Shown here: positions 37,301 through 46,000 of the stretch, one piece after another
How positions within the stretch are numbered: position 1 is the stretch's first letter
Layout: every line of letters starts with the position of its first letter
Source: Caballeronia temeraria
GTDB taxonomy: Bacteria > Pseudomonadota > Gammaproteobacteria > Burkholderiales > Burkholderiaceae
DNA: 64,000 nt
Assembly (NCBI RefSeq): GCF_001544795.2
Contig: NZ_FCOI02000005.1
Span: forward strand, 128,402-192,401
Reading direction: 5' to 3'
Translations under genes and position numbers: made by a program
Notes under the pieces: model-generated
What the model saw: only the letters and a program-made list of their open reading frames with translations
Databases searched by the model: none
Told to the model about the DNA's origin: nothing

Positions 37301-38349
37301 CGCAGGATGCCCAGACCACCGCTTCGACCGCCGGCAAGACCGGCCTCGATGGCTTAACGACGCTGCTCAACGAGACGTATACGGCGCTCACCATCGCCGA
37401 CAACGCACTCGTCAATAATGGCCTGCCGCCACCAAGCGATGCCTCGGCAAAGCTGAAAATGGCCGCAGCGACGATGCCCGCGCCTTTTCGCGAGGTCCTG
37501 CTGAGACTTGCCGCGCAAGGTTCGCGTGACGTAAATGGTGGAGTCGGTCAATTGCTCTCGCGTCAGACGCAAGCGGTGGTCGGCGACGCGTGCCGCCTCG
37601 CGGTAGAAGGCAATTATCCGTTTGCGCCCGATAGCAACCGCGACATCAGCATCGAGGACTTCACGCGCGTGTTCGCGCAAGGCGGGCTGATCGATGATTT
37701 TTTCACGAAGAATCTGGCCCCCTTCGTCGATACGTCCGCTCAACCTTGGCGCTACAAGACCTTGCCCGGTTCAACCGAGCCGGTGCAGGGACCGAATCTT
37801 GAACCGTTCCAGCACGCGCAGGCCATTCGCCAGGTTTTTTTCGGCGAACAGGGCAAGCAGCTCGCGTGGAAGGCCGAAGTGCGCGTCCCGGAACTCGATC
37901 CGACGATACTCGGCCTGCTCATCGACATCGACGGACAGAGCACGCAGTATCAGCATGGTCCGGTGACGCCGCTGAAGTTCTCTTGGCCCGGACCGCGCGG
38001 CGGCGTGCATGTCGAGCTGACGGCAAATCCGCGGATTCGCGCGGACACATCGACAATCGCGACCGATGGCCCGTGGGCACTCATGCGCTTGTTGCGCCGT
38101 GGGCAGATCGTGCAGACTGCCACGCTCGGCCGCACGCGCGCGGTATTCGATTTCGACGGCCGCAAGGCGGCGCTCGATATCGCCAGTGCGGGCAGCGTGG
38201 CGAATCCACTAACCAGCGACGTGCTCACCGGATTTCACTGCCCGAGCGCTTTGCCGATGTTCAATCTCGCGGATAGCGGTCCGCCGCCGGGGTTGCCTCC
38301 GGCCTCCACGTCGCCAGGAACCGCGGCCTCGACAGGTCAGACACGATAA
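34324..38349 (+). CDS. tssM: T6SS membrane-complex protein TssM (IcmF)
   Basis: 1341-residue inner-membrane protein. Three hydrophobic segments lie near residues 12-30, 38-58 and 65-110; a cytosolic NTPase-like domain follows, with P-loop GSDQSGKT and DTAGHF as Walker B-like motif; a further helix near 565-580 leads to a large periplasmic region ending in the IcmF C-terminal domain (LKFSWPGPRGGVHVELT). It forms with TssL and TssJ the trans-envelope channel. Full length, no frameshift. It ends the T6SS operon, with a DeoR gene convergent 84 nt further on. Confidence 0.95.
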   Translation: MKKLLSFLSSRGFVASVVLVLLALGVWFLGPYVAFGGLKPLESIALRVLIIVLLACAVLLWVKRWSMAAVLVALLCLLIWYAAPLLSFSETKPFEPVEARVIAIAVVIALFAMWCLYRLWQRMRRDPHFLRKTLAVDHDKGPSAAAARLREIEARMSVALDRLRTMRTGAHGIARLFQGTRHLYQLPWFIALGSDQSGKTRVISNAGLALPAGSAPSRASSTRSSSEALVDWWLTNDAVFIDTAGHFVHFGSSRHSLPPPVAPKQNVDDTITQRLSGVQPSSEKHTADLDQTGYRRWADTDEWFGFLRMLRRRRPRAPINGALLTIKLDLLTHPDASLRELEAQALRARLTDLRATLGIRFPVYLIVTQMDRLPGFDDYFASLTEETRAQIWGFTLPLDDASFQTRYADELAALSQRLSAGINTRLEDEYDIKRRRRLAALPEAFAAIIAPLSDLLAQMFLDSRYDNTQHHSMLRGVYFSSATQGGVPEQPEPLTIMRRLASAFDTPLLKGSTPSTSTHSYFLRDLFARVILPEAHLVRPNLRWEYRSRALRLLGHAAAVLLFVWLALALRVSFGNNSEYLHVIARKAQTLATKVTELYRDPKPALIPDTLTEARYLPTWTGLDLANPDIGFRYGLYAAPSIVDVSEQTYRALEDNLLLPQIVRRMEAVIAEGIDGKDARTTYAALRVYLMLHDRSKYNADEIKTWVFDDWSRTDSASIFGGRASMLGHVEQLFSGERIVQSPLIRNDALIERARAFLDTSNGMQRLYERAKAAMQQDAPDDFTLLRAVGPQAGTVFTRASGDPLSRGVPGLFTFDGYRDVFDKRLTEFVQVARDDDAWVMGRAYLSTWSASGADTAQKKTLEIARAATNADDALTDAIRRLYLTEYAQKWDTFLTDIRPVTGSSLAFNLQILRQFAAPDSPLARLARAAARETTLTQKIASADGTLIDKAASKLDEKAKLLGIRAQERVERELVDNRFAPLREMVTGSTQATQDAQTTASTAGKTGLDGLTTLLNETYTALTIADNALVNNGLPPPSDASAKLKMAAATMPAPFREVLLRLAAQGSRDVNGGVGQLLSRQTQAVVGDACRLAVEGNYPFAPDSNRDISIEDFTRVFAQGGLIDDFFTKNLAPFVDTSAQPWRYKTLPGSTEPVQGPNLEPFQHAQAIRQVFFGEQGKQLAWKAEVRVPELDPTILGLLIDIDGQSTQYQHGPVTPLKFSWPGPRGGVHVELTANPRIRADTSTIATDGPWALMRLLRRGQIVQTATLGRTRAVFDFDGRKAALDIASAGSVANPLTSDVLTGFHCPSALPMFNLADSGPPPGLPPASTSPGTAASTGQTR

Positions 38350-38433
38350 GGGACGGACTGAACCCGGATTCGGCGGTGGTGACCGCCGGTGCCTTCGTGA
38401 ACGCGTCGAATCCGGGACCCGGCAACCAAAACC

Positions 38434-39189
38434 CTAACCCACAACCACCTCAATCCCCCACCCACCCAAAGCCCTCCGCAACCCGAGCTCCGGCAGAGCC
38501 TCACAAACCAGAAACCGCACCGCCTCGAACCCGGCGATTCGCACCGGCGTAACCAGCCCGAACTTCGAGCAATCGGCCACCACAACCGGACAGGCAGCAG
38601 ACGAAATCATCCGCCCGCGCACTTCGGCGGCAAGCCGCGAATAATCGGTCAGATGCCCTTCATTAGTAATGCCACCCGCCCCGACGAAAGCAAAATCCGC
38701 GTGATACTGCGCAAGTTGCTGAATCGTATCGAGCCCGAACGTCGCGTCCTCGAGATCGGCAATCTCGCCGCCAAGCAAGGTCACGCGATTGCCGTTGCGC
38801 CGCGCAAGCAACATCGCGATACGCCAATCGTTCGTATAAACCGTCAGCCGATGCCGCTCCGCGAGCGCCCGCGCCACCCCCTGCGTCGTGCTGCCCGAAT
38901 CGATCACCACCGACGCCCCGTCCGGCACAAACGCCGCCGCGCGCAAACCGATCGCATGCTTGGCCGCCGCGTTCTCCGCCTCGCGCACATCGACATGCGG
39001 CTCGGACCGATCCACCGATAACGCGCCGCCATGCGTCGTCGTCACGAGACCGCGTTCGGCCAGCGTGTTGAGATCGCGCCGCACGGTTTCGCGCGACACG
39101 GACAGCGCGCGCACGAGATCCGCCACCGCGAGCGCGCCATGCTTGTGCAATTCGGAGAGGATGTACTGATGACGTTGTTCGGCGAGCAT
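38434..39189 (-). CDS. DeoR/GlpR family transcriptional regulator
   Basis: 251 residues: N-terminal DeoR winged helix (QRHQYILSELHKHGALAVAD, LVRALSVSRETVRRDLNTLA), then a sugar-phosphate-sensing ISOCOT fold (VVIDSGSTTQGVARALAE; GGITNEGHLTDYS). Members repress sugar or glycerol catabolic operons and respond to phosphorylated intermediates. No catabolic operon is adjacent on either side, so its target is elsewhere or only itself. ATG at 39189. Confidence 0.9.
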   Translation of the reverse strand: MLAEQRHQYILSELHKHGALAVADLVRALSVSRETVRRDLNTLAERGLVTTTHGGALSVDRSEPHVDVREAENAAAKHAIGLRAAAFVPDGASVVIDSGSTTQGVARALAERHRLTVYTNDWRIAMLLARRNGNRVTLLGGEIADLEDATFGLDTIQQLAQYHADFAFVGAGGITNEGHLTDYSRLAAEVRGRMISSAACPVVVADCSKFGLVTPVRIAGFEAVRFLVCEALPELGLRRALGGWGIEVVVG

Positions 39190-39380
39190 CGGTCGATGGA
39201 CGAGGGCAAAAGGAAGCGAGGCAGCGTGTGGAGTCTAGCGGCCTTATGTGGCATTTCCTTGGCAATCGGCGATTCGTCAAGCCGCGACGCGCAATGCATT
39301 CTTTCCGCCGGGTGCGCAATCCGCGCGCACGCCTCCGCTAGACTTCGTGCCTGACGCACGAGCATTGACGAGGCATTCCG

Positions 39381-39566
39381 ATGTACAAGAAAGGCGTGGT
39401 GATCGAAATCCAGTTTCCTCCGGAACGTCTGAACGATGCAGCGGGCGATCCCTTCTGGATCGATCTCACGCTCGACGAAGCCAGGCGCCTGCACGCGCAA
39501 CTGTCGCGGCGCTTCGAAAGCGAGGCGCGCGCCAACCAGCCGCTCGACACCTTCACGATCGAATGA
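39381..39566 (+). CDS. Small conserved-type hypothetical protein, 61 residues
   Basis: Soluble acidic peptide beginning MYKKGVVIEIQFPPERLNDA and ending PLDTFTIE, with a helix LTLDEARRLHAQLSRRFESE. Codon use is chromosomal. No motif known to me. It lies alone between the divergent DeoR gene and the EamA gene. Confidence 0.55.
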   Translation: MYKKGVVIEIQFPPERLNDAAGDPFWIDLTLDEARRLHAQLSRRFESEARANQPLDTFTIE

Positions 39567-39641
39567 CAGTGCAGAGTTAGACAAGACCGGCGCGCGCAAT
39601 CAGCCAATACTGCGGCATCTCTTCCAGCCGCATTGCCTCAC

Positions 39642-40526
39642 ATGATTTCGTATCTCGCCGCGCCTGTCTTCGTGTTTCTCTGGTCGACGGGCTTCATCGT
39701 CGCGCGGGCAATCACGCCTTACGTCGATCCGAATATGTATCTGCTTGCGCGCTTCGCCGGAACGACGCTGCTGTTTCTCGCGATCGCCGGCATCACGCGC
39801 GCGCCGTGGCCGAAGGGCCGCGACATCGGCCGGCATCTGTTCGCCGGCGCGCTGCTGCAAGGCGTCTATCTCGGCGCGGGTTACTGGGCCGTCGCGCAAG
39901 GCATGAGCGTGGGCATCATGGCGCTGCTCGGCGCGCTGCAACCGCTTCTGACGGCCGCCATCGCGGCGCGGCTCTTCGGCGAACGGCTCTCGATGCGCGC
40001 ATGGAGCGGGCTCGTGCTCGGCCTCGCCGGTGTCGCGCTCGTGCTCGCGCCGAAGATCATGGCGAGCGGCGCGCACGTCGCTCAGGCATCGTCGGGACAT
40101 GCGCCGCAATGGCTCGTCGTGACGATCGCGGTACTTGCCGTCGTCGCGATCACGGCGGGCACGCTGTACCAGAAGACATCGCTCGCTCGCGCCGATATCC
40201 GCAGCGCCAGCGCAGTGCAGAACGCGGGCGCGGCGGTCGTCGCGCTCGTGCTCGTGCTGGCGCTCGGGGAGCATCGCTTCATTGCATCGACGACGACGTG
40301 GCTCTCGCTCGCATGGGGCGTCGTGATGCTCTCGGGCGTCGCGACGACCCTGCTCGTGTGGATGGTCCGGCGTGGCGACGCATCGCGCGCGACCGCCCTG
40401 CTCTTTCTCGCGCCGCCGCTCGCCGCGCTCGAAAGCTATCTCGCGTTCGGCGAGACGCTCGACGCCATGCAGCTCGCGGGCTTCGGCGTGGCGCTCGCGG
40501 GCGTGTTGCTCGCGCGTTCGAAATAG
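39642..40526 (+). CDS. EamA/DMT family transporter
   Basis: 294-residue inner-membrane protein with ten hydrophobic segments in two EamA repeats (first ending LGLAGVALVLAPK, second ending LAGFGVALAGVLLARSK). VFLWSTGFIVARAITPYVDP is the typical helix-1 signature. Relatives export amino acids or other metabolites; the substrate is unreadable. ATG at 39642. Convergent with the L,D-transpeptidase gene, 15 nt between stops. Confidence 0.88.
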   Translation: MISYLAAPVFVFLWSTGFIVARAITPYVDPNMYLLARFAGTTLLFLAIAGITRAPWPKGRDIGRHLFAGALLQGVYLGAGYWAVAQGMSVGIMALLGALQPLLTAAIAARLFGERLSMRAWSGLVLGLAGVALVLAPKIMASGAHVAQASSGHAPQWLVVTIAVLAVVAITAGTLYQKTSLARADIRSASAVQNAGAAVVALVLVLALGEHRFIASTTTWLSLAWGVVMLSGVATTLLVWMVRRGDASRATALLFLAPPLAALESYLAFGETLDAMQLAGFGVALAGVLLARSK

Positions 40527-40541
40527 CGCTGCGGACGCGGC

Positions 40542-41720
40542 TCAATCGACCGTATCCGCGCCCGCCGGAATGTGCGCGCGCACCGCCTTGCCCGGACCCG
40601 GCGCCCATGCGGGCCGCGTTTTCCTGCCCGTATCGACGACGACGAGATAGTGCCCCGCCCACGGCGTCGTCTTGCGCGCGGCCTTCAGGACCCACATCGA
40701 CTCGCCTTCGGATGCGCGCGCTTCGTATTGCGCGTCGAGAATGCCGTGATGGTCGAAGAACGTATTGAGCGTCGATGGAATGCGCACGCAGCCCTTCGAA
40801 TGCCGCATGCCGAGCAGCGGTTCGAGCTTCTCGGGATCGGTGGCGTGCATCTGGAAGCGCATCGGCGACTTGCCGCCCTTGCCCCAGCCGCGCTCGCCAT
40901 CGGCCCAGCCGAAATCGTAGATGCGCATGTCGCGCGCACCGTAGCCGCGAATCTTGAACTCGTTCAGCGTGCCCTCGGCGCGGAAGTCCATATTGCCCGG
41001 CACGTGCTGGAATACGCCGAGCGGCGTGACGAAGTGATCGTACGTGCCGGGACGCCCCGTCGAGACCGGCGACGCGCCGATCATCGACCATGCGTCGCCC
41101 GCCTTCGCGCGGAAGTAGACCAAGACCGCCTGCACGTTCGCGCTGCGATCGACCAGCACGACGAATTCGTTGGCGAGATCGCCGTGGCCGTCTTCATCGA
41201 GGGTACGTTGCAATAGACGGCCGTAGCCCTGCTGATCCGCGACGGGCACGTTGAGCCGCCGGTCGACTTCCTTCGCGAAGGTCTCGCGCATCGCGTATGC
41301 GCCCGTTGGCGGCATGCCGGTGCGCTGCGCGAGATTCGGCTCGGGCGGCTCCGGCGGCAAGGGCACTTCCGGCGCCGCCGCTTCCGATGCCGCGCTCGCC
41401 GCGGATGCCTCACTCGCGGCAGATGCCGCCGAAGCCTCGGACACCGCCGGAGCCGGCTGCGCGGGCATCGGCACCGGCATGGCAGGCAGCGCGCGCTCGG
41501 GCGCGCTCGCCGCTCGCGGAATACTCGCGCTTTGCAGCAGCGGCGGAACGGGCATCGCCCTCAGACGCCGTTGCACGACCGCATCCGAAGCGCCCGAAGC
41601 CGCCTGAGGCTGCGCGTGAGCCGCTGTCGTGATCGAAAGAAGCGCGCCTGTCACCGCGCCCACGAGAAATCTTGCGCCGATCGGCGTCTGGTTCGTCTTG
41701 TTCTTTCCTGCCTGCTGCAT
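40542..41720 (-). CDS. Periplasmic L,D-transpeptidase (YkuD domain)
   Basis: 392 residues: signal peptide (about 12-35, ending AAHA), a low-complexity Pro/Ala/Ser linker (about 38-125, with repeated ASEASAASAASEA units), then a YkuD catalytic domain. The active-site motif is MRHSKGCVRIPSTLNTFFD, with the nucleophilic Cys in SKGCVR and its conserved His just before. It would form 3-3 crosslinks or attach proteins to peptidoglycan. The start at 41720 (MQQAGK) is chosen because the 31 open codons upstream have no signal-like or protein-like character; no good ribosome site is seen, so this is tentative. Confidence 0.82.
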   Translation of the reverse strand: MQQAGKNKTNQTPIGARFLVGAVTGALLSITTAAHAQPQAASGASDAVVQRRLRAMPVPPLLQSASIPRAASAPERALPAMPVPMPAQPAPAVSEASAASAASEASAASAASEAAAPEVPLPPEPPEPNLAQRTGMPPTGAYAMRETFAKEVDRRLNVPVADQQGYGRLLQRTLDEDGHGDLANEFVVLVDRSANVQAVLVYFRAKAGDAWSMIGASPVSTGRPGTYDHFVTPLGVFQHVPGNMDFRAEGTLNEFKIRGYGARDMRIYDFGWADGERGWGKGGKSPMRFQMHATDPEKLEPLLGMRHSKGCVRIPSTLNTFFDHHGILDAQYEARASEGESMWVLKAARKTTPWAGHYLVVVDTGRKTRPAWAPGPGKAVRAHIPAGADTVD

Positions 41721-41788
41721 CGATATGAATGATCCGCTTTGCCTTCGTCCAGTCCGAGCGGCCCATGCGCGAGCCTGCGCGCATCGAC

Positions 41789-41819
41789 AAAAAAGCCGGT
41801 GCGTACGAGACACCGGCTT
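41789..41819 (-). terminator. Intrinsic terminator of the RRM-protein unit (minus strand)
   Basis: AAGCCGGTG (41793-41801), 9-nt loop, CACCGGCTT (41811-41819), flanked by an A-run at 41789-41794 that becomes the U-tract on the minus strand. It lies 81 nt past the RRM gene stop. Confidence 0.65.
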
Positions 41820-41899
41820 CGCCGCTACATAACGTTCGTCAGGGGAGCTTCAGCAAAGTTCATTCCGGGCGCGCGCAATGCGGCGCGCCAGATGAGCCG

Positions 41900-42166
41900 T
41901 CAATGCAGACGGATCGACGCATCGCCGGAAGCCGAGGCCCGCGCGCGCAAGGGTTCGTCGTGAAAGCGCTGATGACACAGCTTCTGGGCGATCGCCTCGC
42001 CGATGTAAGGCACATCGGTCGCGAGCCTGGCGGTCGCATAGGCGTGAGCGGTGCCCGCGTCGTGCACTTCGATATCGCTCGCATAACCGCCGAGCTCGTG
42101 CTCCAGAAACCGCCGCACGTCGCGCGCGGCGCAGCGTTGGGGAAGATTCCAGACGAGCAGGTTCAT
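41900..42166 (-). CDS. RRM-like RNA-binding protein, 88 residues
   Basis: MNLLVWNLPQRCAARDVRRF begins an RNP-2-like strand followed by a helix; DIEVHDAGTAHAYATARL is an RNP-1-like strand, then a second helix IGEAIAQKLC and a last strand. This is the beta-alpha-beta-beta-alpha-beta order of an RNA recognition motif, although the RNP-1 aromatics are weak. It may bind RNA (inference). The ATG at 42166 has GAAGGTGA upstream. It starts 5 nt after the stop of a 33-codon ORF and is probably co-translated with it. Confidence 0.6.
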   Translation of the reverse strand: MNLLVWNLPQRCAARDVRRFLEHELGGYASDIEVHDAGTAHAYATARLATDVPYIGEAIAQKLCHQRFHDEPLRARASASGDASIRLH

Positions 42167-42171
42167 CGCCG

Positions 42172-42273
42172 TCACCTTCTTGCGCGCGCGGGCGCGAGCC
42201 GTGACGCCCGCCGGGCGAGCATGTGCGCCGCGAGCGTGCCGGCAACGAAAAGGGACACATAAGCGAAGATCAT
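42172..42273 (-). CDS. Small membrane peptide, 33 residues, upstream of the RRM gene
   Basis: ATG at 42273 with GTGGAG about 6 nt before it, a convincing ribosome site for a tiny gene. The product is MIFAYVSLFVAGTLAAHMLA followed by an Arg-rich tail (RRASRLAPARARR): one membrane helix with a positively charged C-terminal end. The stop TGA lies 5 nt before the RRM start, so it could be a structural small protein, a leader controlling translation of the RRM gene, or both. Unknown family. Confidence 0.5.
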   Translation of the reverse strand: MIFAYVSLFVAGTLAAHMLARRASRLAPARARR

Positions 42274-42394
42274 CGCAACTCCACGGGCTAATTTCGAGAT
42301 AGGTCCATACTAATCCCATAGACCCGGCCCGTGCTGCGACATTCCGTCTTTTTCAATAGATGTTCTAAATCGGACGGATACCCGGAACCCATCG

Positions 42395-42928
42395 TCAGAA
42401 ACCCGAACAGGACATGCTGGAAAGGTTCGGATAACGATTCGGCCAGTCGCCCGCCATCGCGCTCTGCGCGTCCTTCAGCGTGATGTCGCCAGTGCAGACG
42501 CAGCGCTTCAGATAGACCGCGAGCCGTTCCTTGCGGCGTTGTCCCTCGCGCCCTTCCCAGCGGCGCAGATCGAGATTCGCGGGCGAATTCGGCGAGCCGC
42601 CGAGCAGCACCGGCATGCGGTGATCGAGCGCGTATTCCGACGCGAACGACGCATCGATGCTGCGCTGCTTGAGCAGCCGCTCCTTCTGGCGCATCTGGAT
42701 TTCGAACGACGGCAGCACGCGGTCGACGTACCCCGGCATGCAGATCGTATCGACGATGGTCGCCTGCGTGACGCGCGAGTCGAGCCATTCGGCGCGCTGG
42801 GCGCGCGGCGCGCCGGGCACGAATGCGAGCATCGCCCAGCAGCATGCAAGCGCCGTGCGCGCGGTCCGGCGGGCACGGCCCGCGCCTGGTTTCGGTTCCT
42901 CGGTGAACCCGGTATCCCTTCGATTCAT
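42395..42928 (-). CDS. Secreted HNH-nuclease-like protein
   Basis: 177 residues. An N-terminal Arg-rich region and hydrophobic stretch (TARTALACCWAMLAFVPGAP) form a signal peptide. The mature part carries EYALDHRMPVLLGGSPNSPA followed by NLDLRRWEG, a pattern of DH...P..LGG...NL like the HNH/bba-Me fold, and two later cysteines (KRCVCTGDIT) that may pair. The usual Trp of NLWP is replaced by Asp-Leu-Arg. Function is unproven; it may be a periplasmic nuclease or an inactive relative. The ATG at 42928 is used; a TTG 22 codons upstream is less likely. Confidence 0.55.
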   Translation of the reverse strand: MNRRDTGFTEEPKPGAGRARRTARTALACCWAMLAFVPGAPRAQRAEWLDSRVTQATIVDTICMPGYVDRVLPSFEIQMRQKERLLKQRSIDASFASEYALDHRMPVLLGGSPNSPANLDLRRWEGREGQRRKERLAVYLKRCVCTGDITLKDAQSAMAGDWPNRYPNLSSMSCSGF

Positions 42929-43052
42929 GCCTATCGTGCGCCATCGATCGCGGCCGCGGATCGCCGCTCGTTTTTGAGATGATCGGAGGTTCAATTAAAA
43001 CACATGAAACGCTGGCTGAAGACGAAGAGTTGAGCGTGAGCTTTGAACTCCG

Positions 43053-46000
43053 TCACGCCGATGCACCGGATGCGGGAAAAACACGGGCGCTGCGGGCGGC
43101 GAGCGCGGCATCGAGCGCGTCGGCGGCCGCGACGAATGTCGCGAACGACGCCGCGATCCGCGCATCGTCCTCGCCGTTGCGATCTTCGTCGACGGCACGC
43201 TCACAGTCGCCTTGCAGCGCGACGCACGCGCGCATGAACGGCGCCGCGCCGATCACCGCCGCCGCGCCTTTCATGCGATGCGCGATGTCGCGCAAACGCG
43301 CGTGGTCGCTGTCCGCGAACGCCGCGTGGGCGTCGGCGAGATCTTGCGCGTTGGCGGACTTCAACGTGTCGACGAGCGCGCCGGCCTGATCGCCGAAGCC
43401 GGCGAGCAACGCGGCATCGAACGATTCGTGCACTTGCGGTTCCATCGGCGATGCGAGAGAAATACGGCCATCGCGCGTCGCGGCGAGCAGCGCCTCGCGC
43501 AGCGCGTCGAGGCCGAGCGGCTTCACGAGACACGCGTTCATGCCCGATGCGACCGCGCGCATCGCCGCTTCGGGCTGCGCATTCGCCGTCAGTCCGATGA
43601 TCGGCACGGCGCGCGCTTTCGACGCGATCTGCGCTTCGTCTTCGCGGATCGCGCGCGCCAGTTCCTCGCCGCTCATTTCGGGCATCGAGCAGTCGGTGAG
43701 GATCACGTCGAACGCGTGCGGTTCGGCGCGCCAGCACGCGAGTGCGCTCTTGCCGTCGACGGTCAGTTGCGCGGCGCCGCCGAGCAGCCTGATCTGACCG
43801 TCGAGCACGATGCGGTTGGCCGGATGATCGTCGACGACGAGCACGCGCAAGCCCGCGAGCGATGCCGTCGATACGCCCGTCTGCGCAGGCCCCGCCGCGG
43901 CGGTGGACGCACCGGCATCCGCCTCGGGCAAATCGAGGCGCACCGTGAAGCGCGTGCCGCGCCCCGGCTCGCTCGACAGGTCGATGACGCCGCCCATCAT
44001 CGTGACGAGCCGCTTGCTGATGGTGAGGCCGAGGCCCGTGCCGCCGACGTTGCGCGCGCGGCCGTCGTGCGCCTGCGCGAACGGCGTGAAGAGCATCGCC
44101 TGCTTGTCGGGCGAAATGCCGATGCCCGTATCCGCCACCGCGAGCGTCACCGCGCGCTTGCCGTCCTGCGCCGGCGCCGCCTCGTATTCGAGCGTGACCG
44201 CGCCGCTATCCGTGAACTTGATGGCGTTCGAGAGCAGATTGCCGACGATCTGCCGCAGCCGCTGGCCGTCGGCGCGCAGCCAGACCGGGCCGTCGCCCGA
44301 AAGCCGCTTCACGACGAGCGCGACGCCCTTCGCGCGCGCGGCGGGCTCGTAGATCGCGGCGACGCCCGCGACCCACGCCTCGATGTCGAGCGGCGCGGGG
44401 GCGAGCACGAGCCGTTCGGCCTCGATCTTCGCGACATCGAGCAGATCGTCGATCATGCCGAGCAGGTCGCGCGCGGCGTGGTGCGCCGTCGACAACGCGC
44501 GCTGTGTCGCGGCCCGCTCGCCCGGCGCGCGCAGTTCCATTTCCAGCAGCCCGAGCACGGCGTTCATCGGCGTGCGGATTTCGTGGCTCATCGTCGCGAG
44601 GAACGTCGATTTCGCGCGGTTGGCCGTTTCCGCTTCCTCCTTCGCGGCGCGCATCGCCTTTTCGGCGGCGATCCGGCGTGCGACCTGCACGCGCAGCGTC
44701 AGCGCCCAGCCCGCGAGCACAAGCACGAGCGCAATGCCGAGCAGCGCGCCGAGCTCGACTTGCGGACGGCGGCGCTGCCACAGCATCTCGGGATGCTCGG
44801 AGAGCTGCCAGCGCCGGCGGATGTTCTGCAACTCGGCCGGCGGCAAACTCTGGATCGCGCGATTGACGATGCCGAGCAGCACCGGTTCGCTGGCGGCGAC
44901 CGTGAGGCCATGCGGCACGGGCTGCGTCGACAGCACGCCGCTCATCACGAGCGAGCCGCGATACGGATTGCCCAGCGCGTAATTCGCGAAGCTCATGTCG
45001 ATGACGGTCGCGTCGGCCGCGCCTTTCGCCACGGCGTCGAACTGCCCGTCGAGCGGACGCGCGGACACGAAGCGCGCGTCCGGCGCTTCCCGCCGCACGA
45101 CATAACGCACGAGCGGAAATTCCGGCAGCGCGACGCGCTTGCCCGCGAGCGCCGCGGCGTCGCGCAGCGGCGGCCGGCCGGCCGGCGTCACGATCGCGAG
45201 AAGGTCTTCGCCGGCCGGCTCGCTGGGCACGCCGCCGGAGACGAGCGATGCATCGCCTACGCTGTACGGCACGAGCGCGGAGGCGCCGCTGCGCAGATCG
45301 GCCGCCTGCTGCTCGCGGCTGCCGCGCACGCGGGCTTCGAAGCGCAAGCCGGTCACGCGCGCGATCGCATCGAGCAGATCGATGGCGGCGCCCGCCGGCC
45401 GGCCGCGCGAATCGATGAACGTCAGCGGCGCGGACTGCGCGGACATCGAGTAGTGCACGACGGGATGCGCGCGCACCCACGCGCGTTCCTCGGGCGAGAG
45501 CTCGACCGGTTTTTCCAGCCCGGTCGCCGATACCCCCGGATTCCAGCGTGCGTACTCGACCAGCCCGAGCGACGGCGGCAGCGCGCCGAGCGCATCGTCG
45601 ACGCGTCGCCGCAGCGCGTCTGCGCCGGGCCGGTCGGCGGCGAACGCGAAGCGATAGCCGTCCTCGCCCGAATTCGCGGCGGCGGCGATCGTCAGATTCG
45701 GCAGATCGAAATACGTGATCGTGTAGGCGGCGGCCGTCATGTCGCCGACGAACGCATCGGCGTCGCCGAGCGAGACGGCGAGCAAGGCGTCGATGAGGCG
45801 CGGATACGCGACGGGCCGCATCGAGGGATACGCGGATTGCAGCCGCGCCGCCGATGTCTGCGCGTCGACGTAGGCGAGCCGATGCGTCGGCGGGCGCTTG
45901 TCGAGCGGCGCGAGAAAGGCCTGCTGGATCGGCAGATACGGGCGGCTGTAGGCGAGCGCAGCGCCGCGGTCCTCGCCGGTCGCGCCTGTCGCCATGTCGA

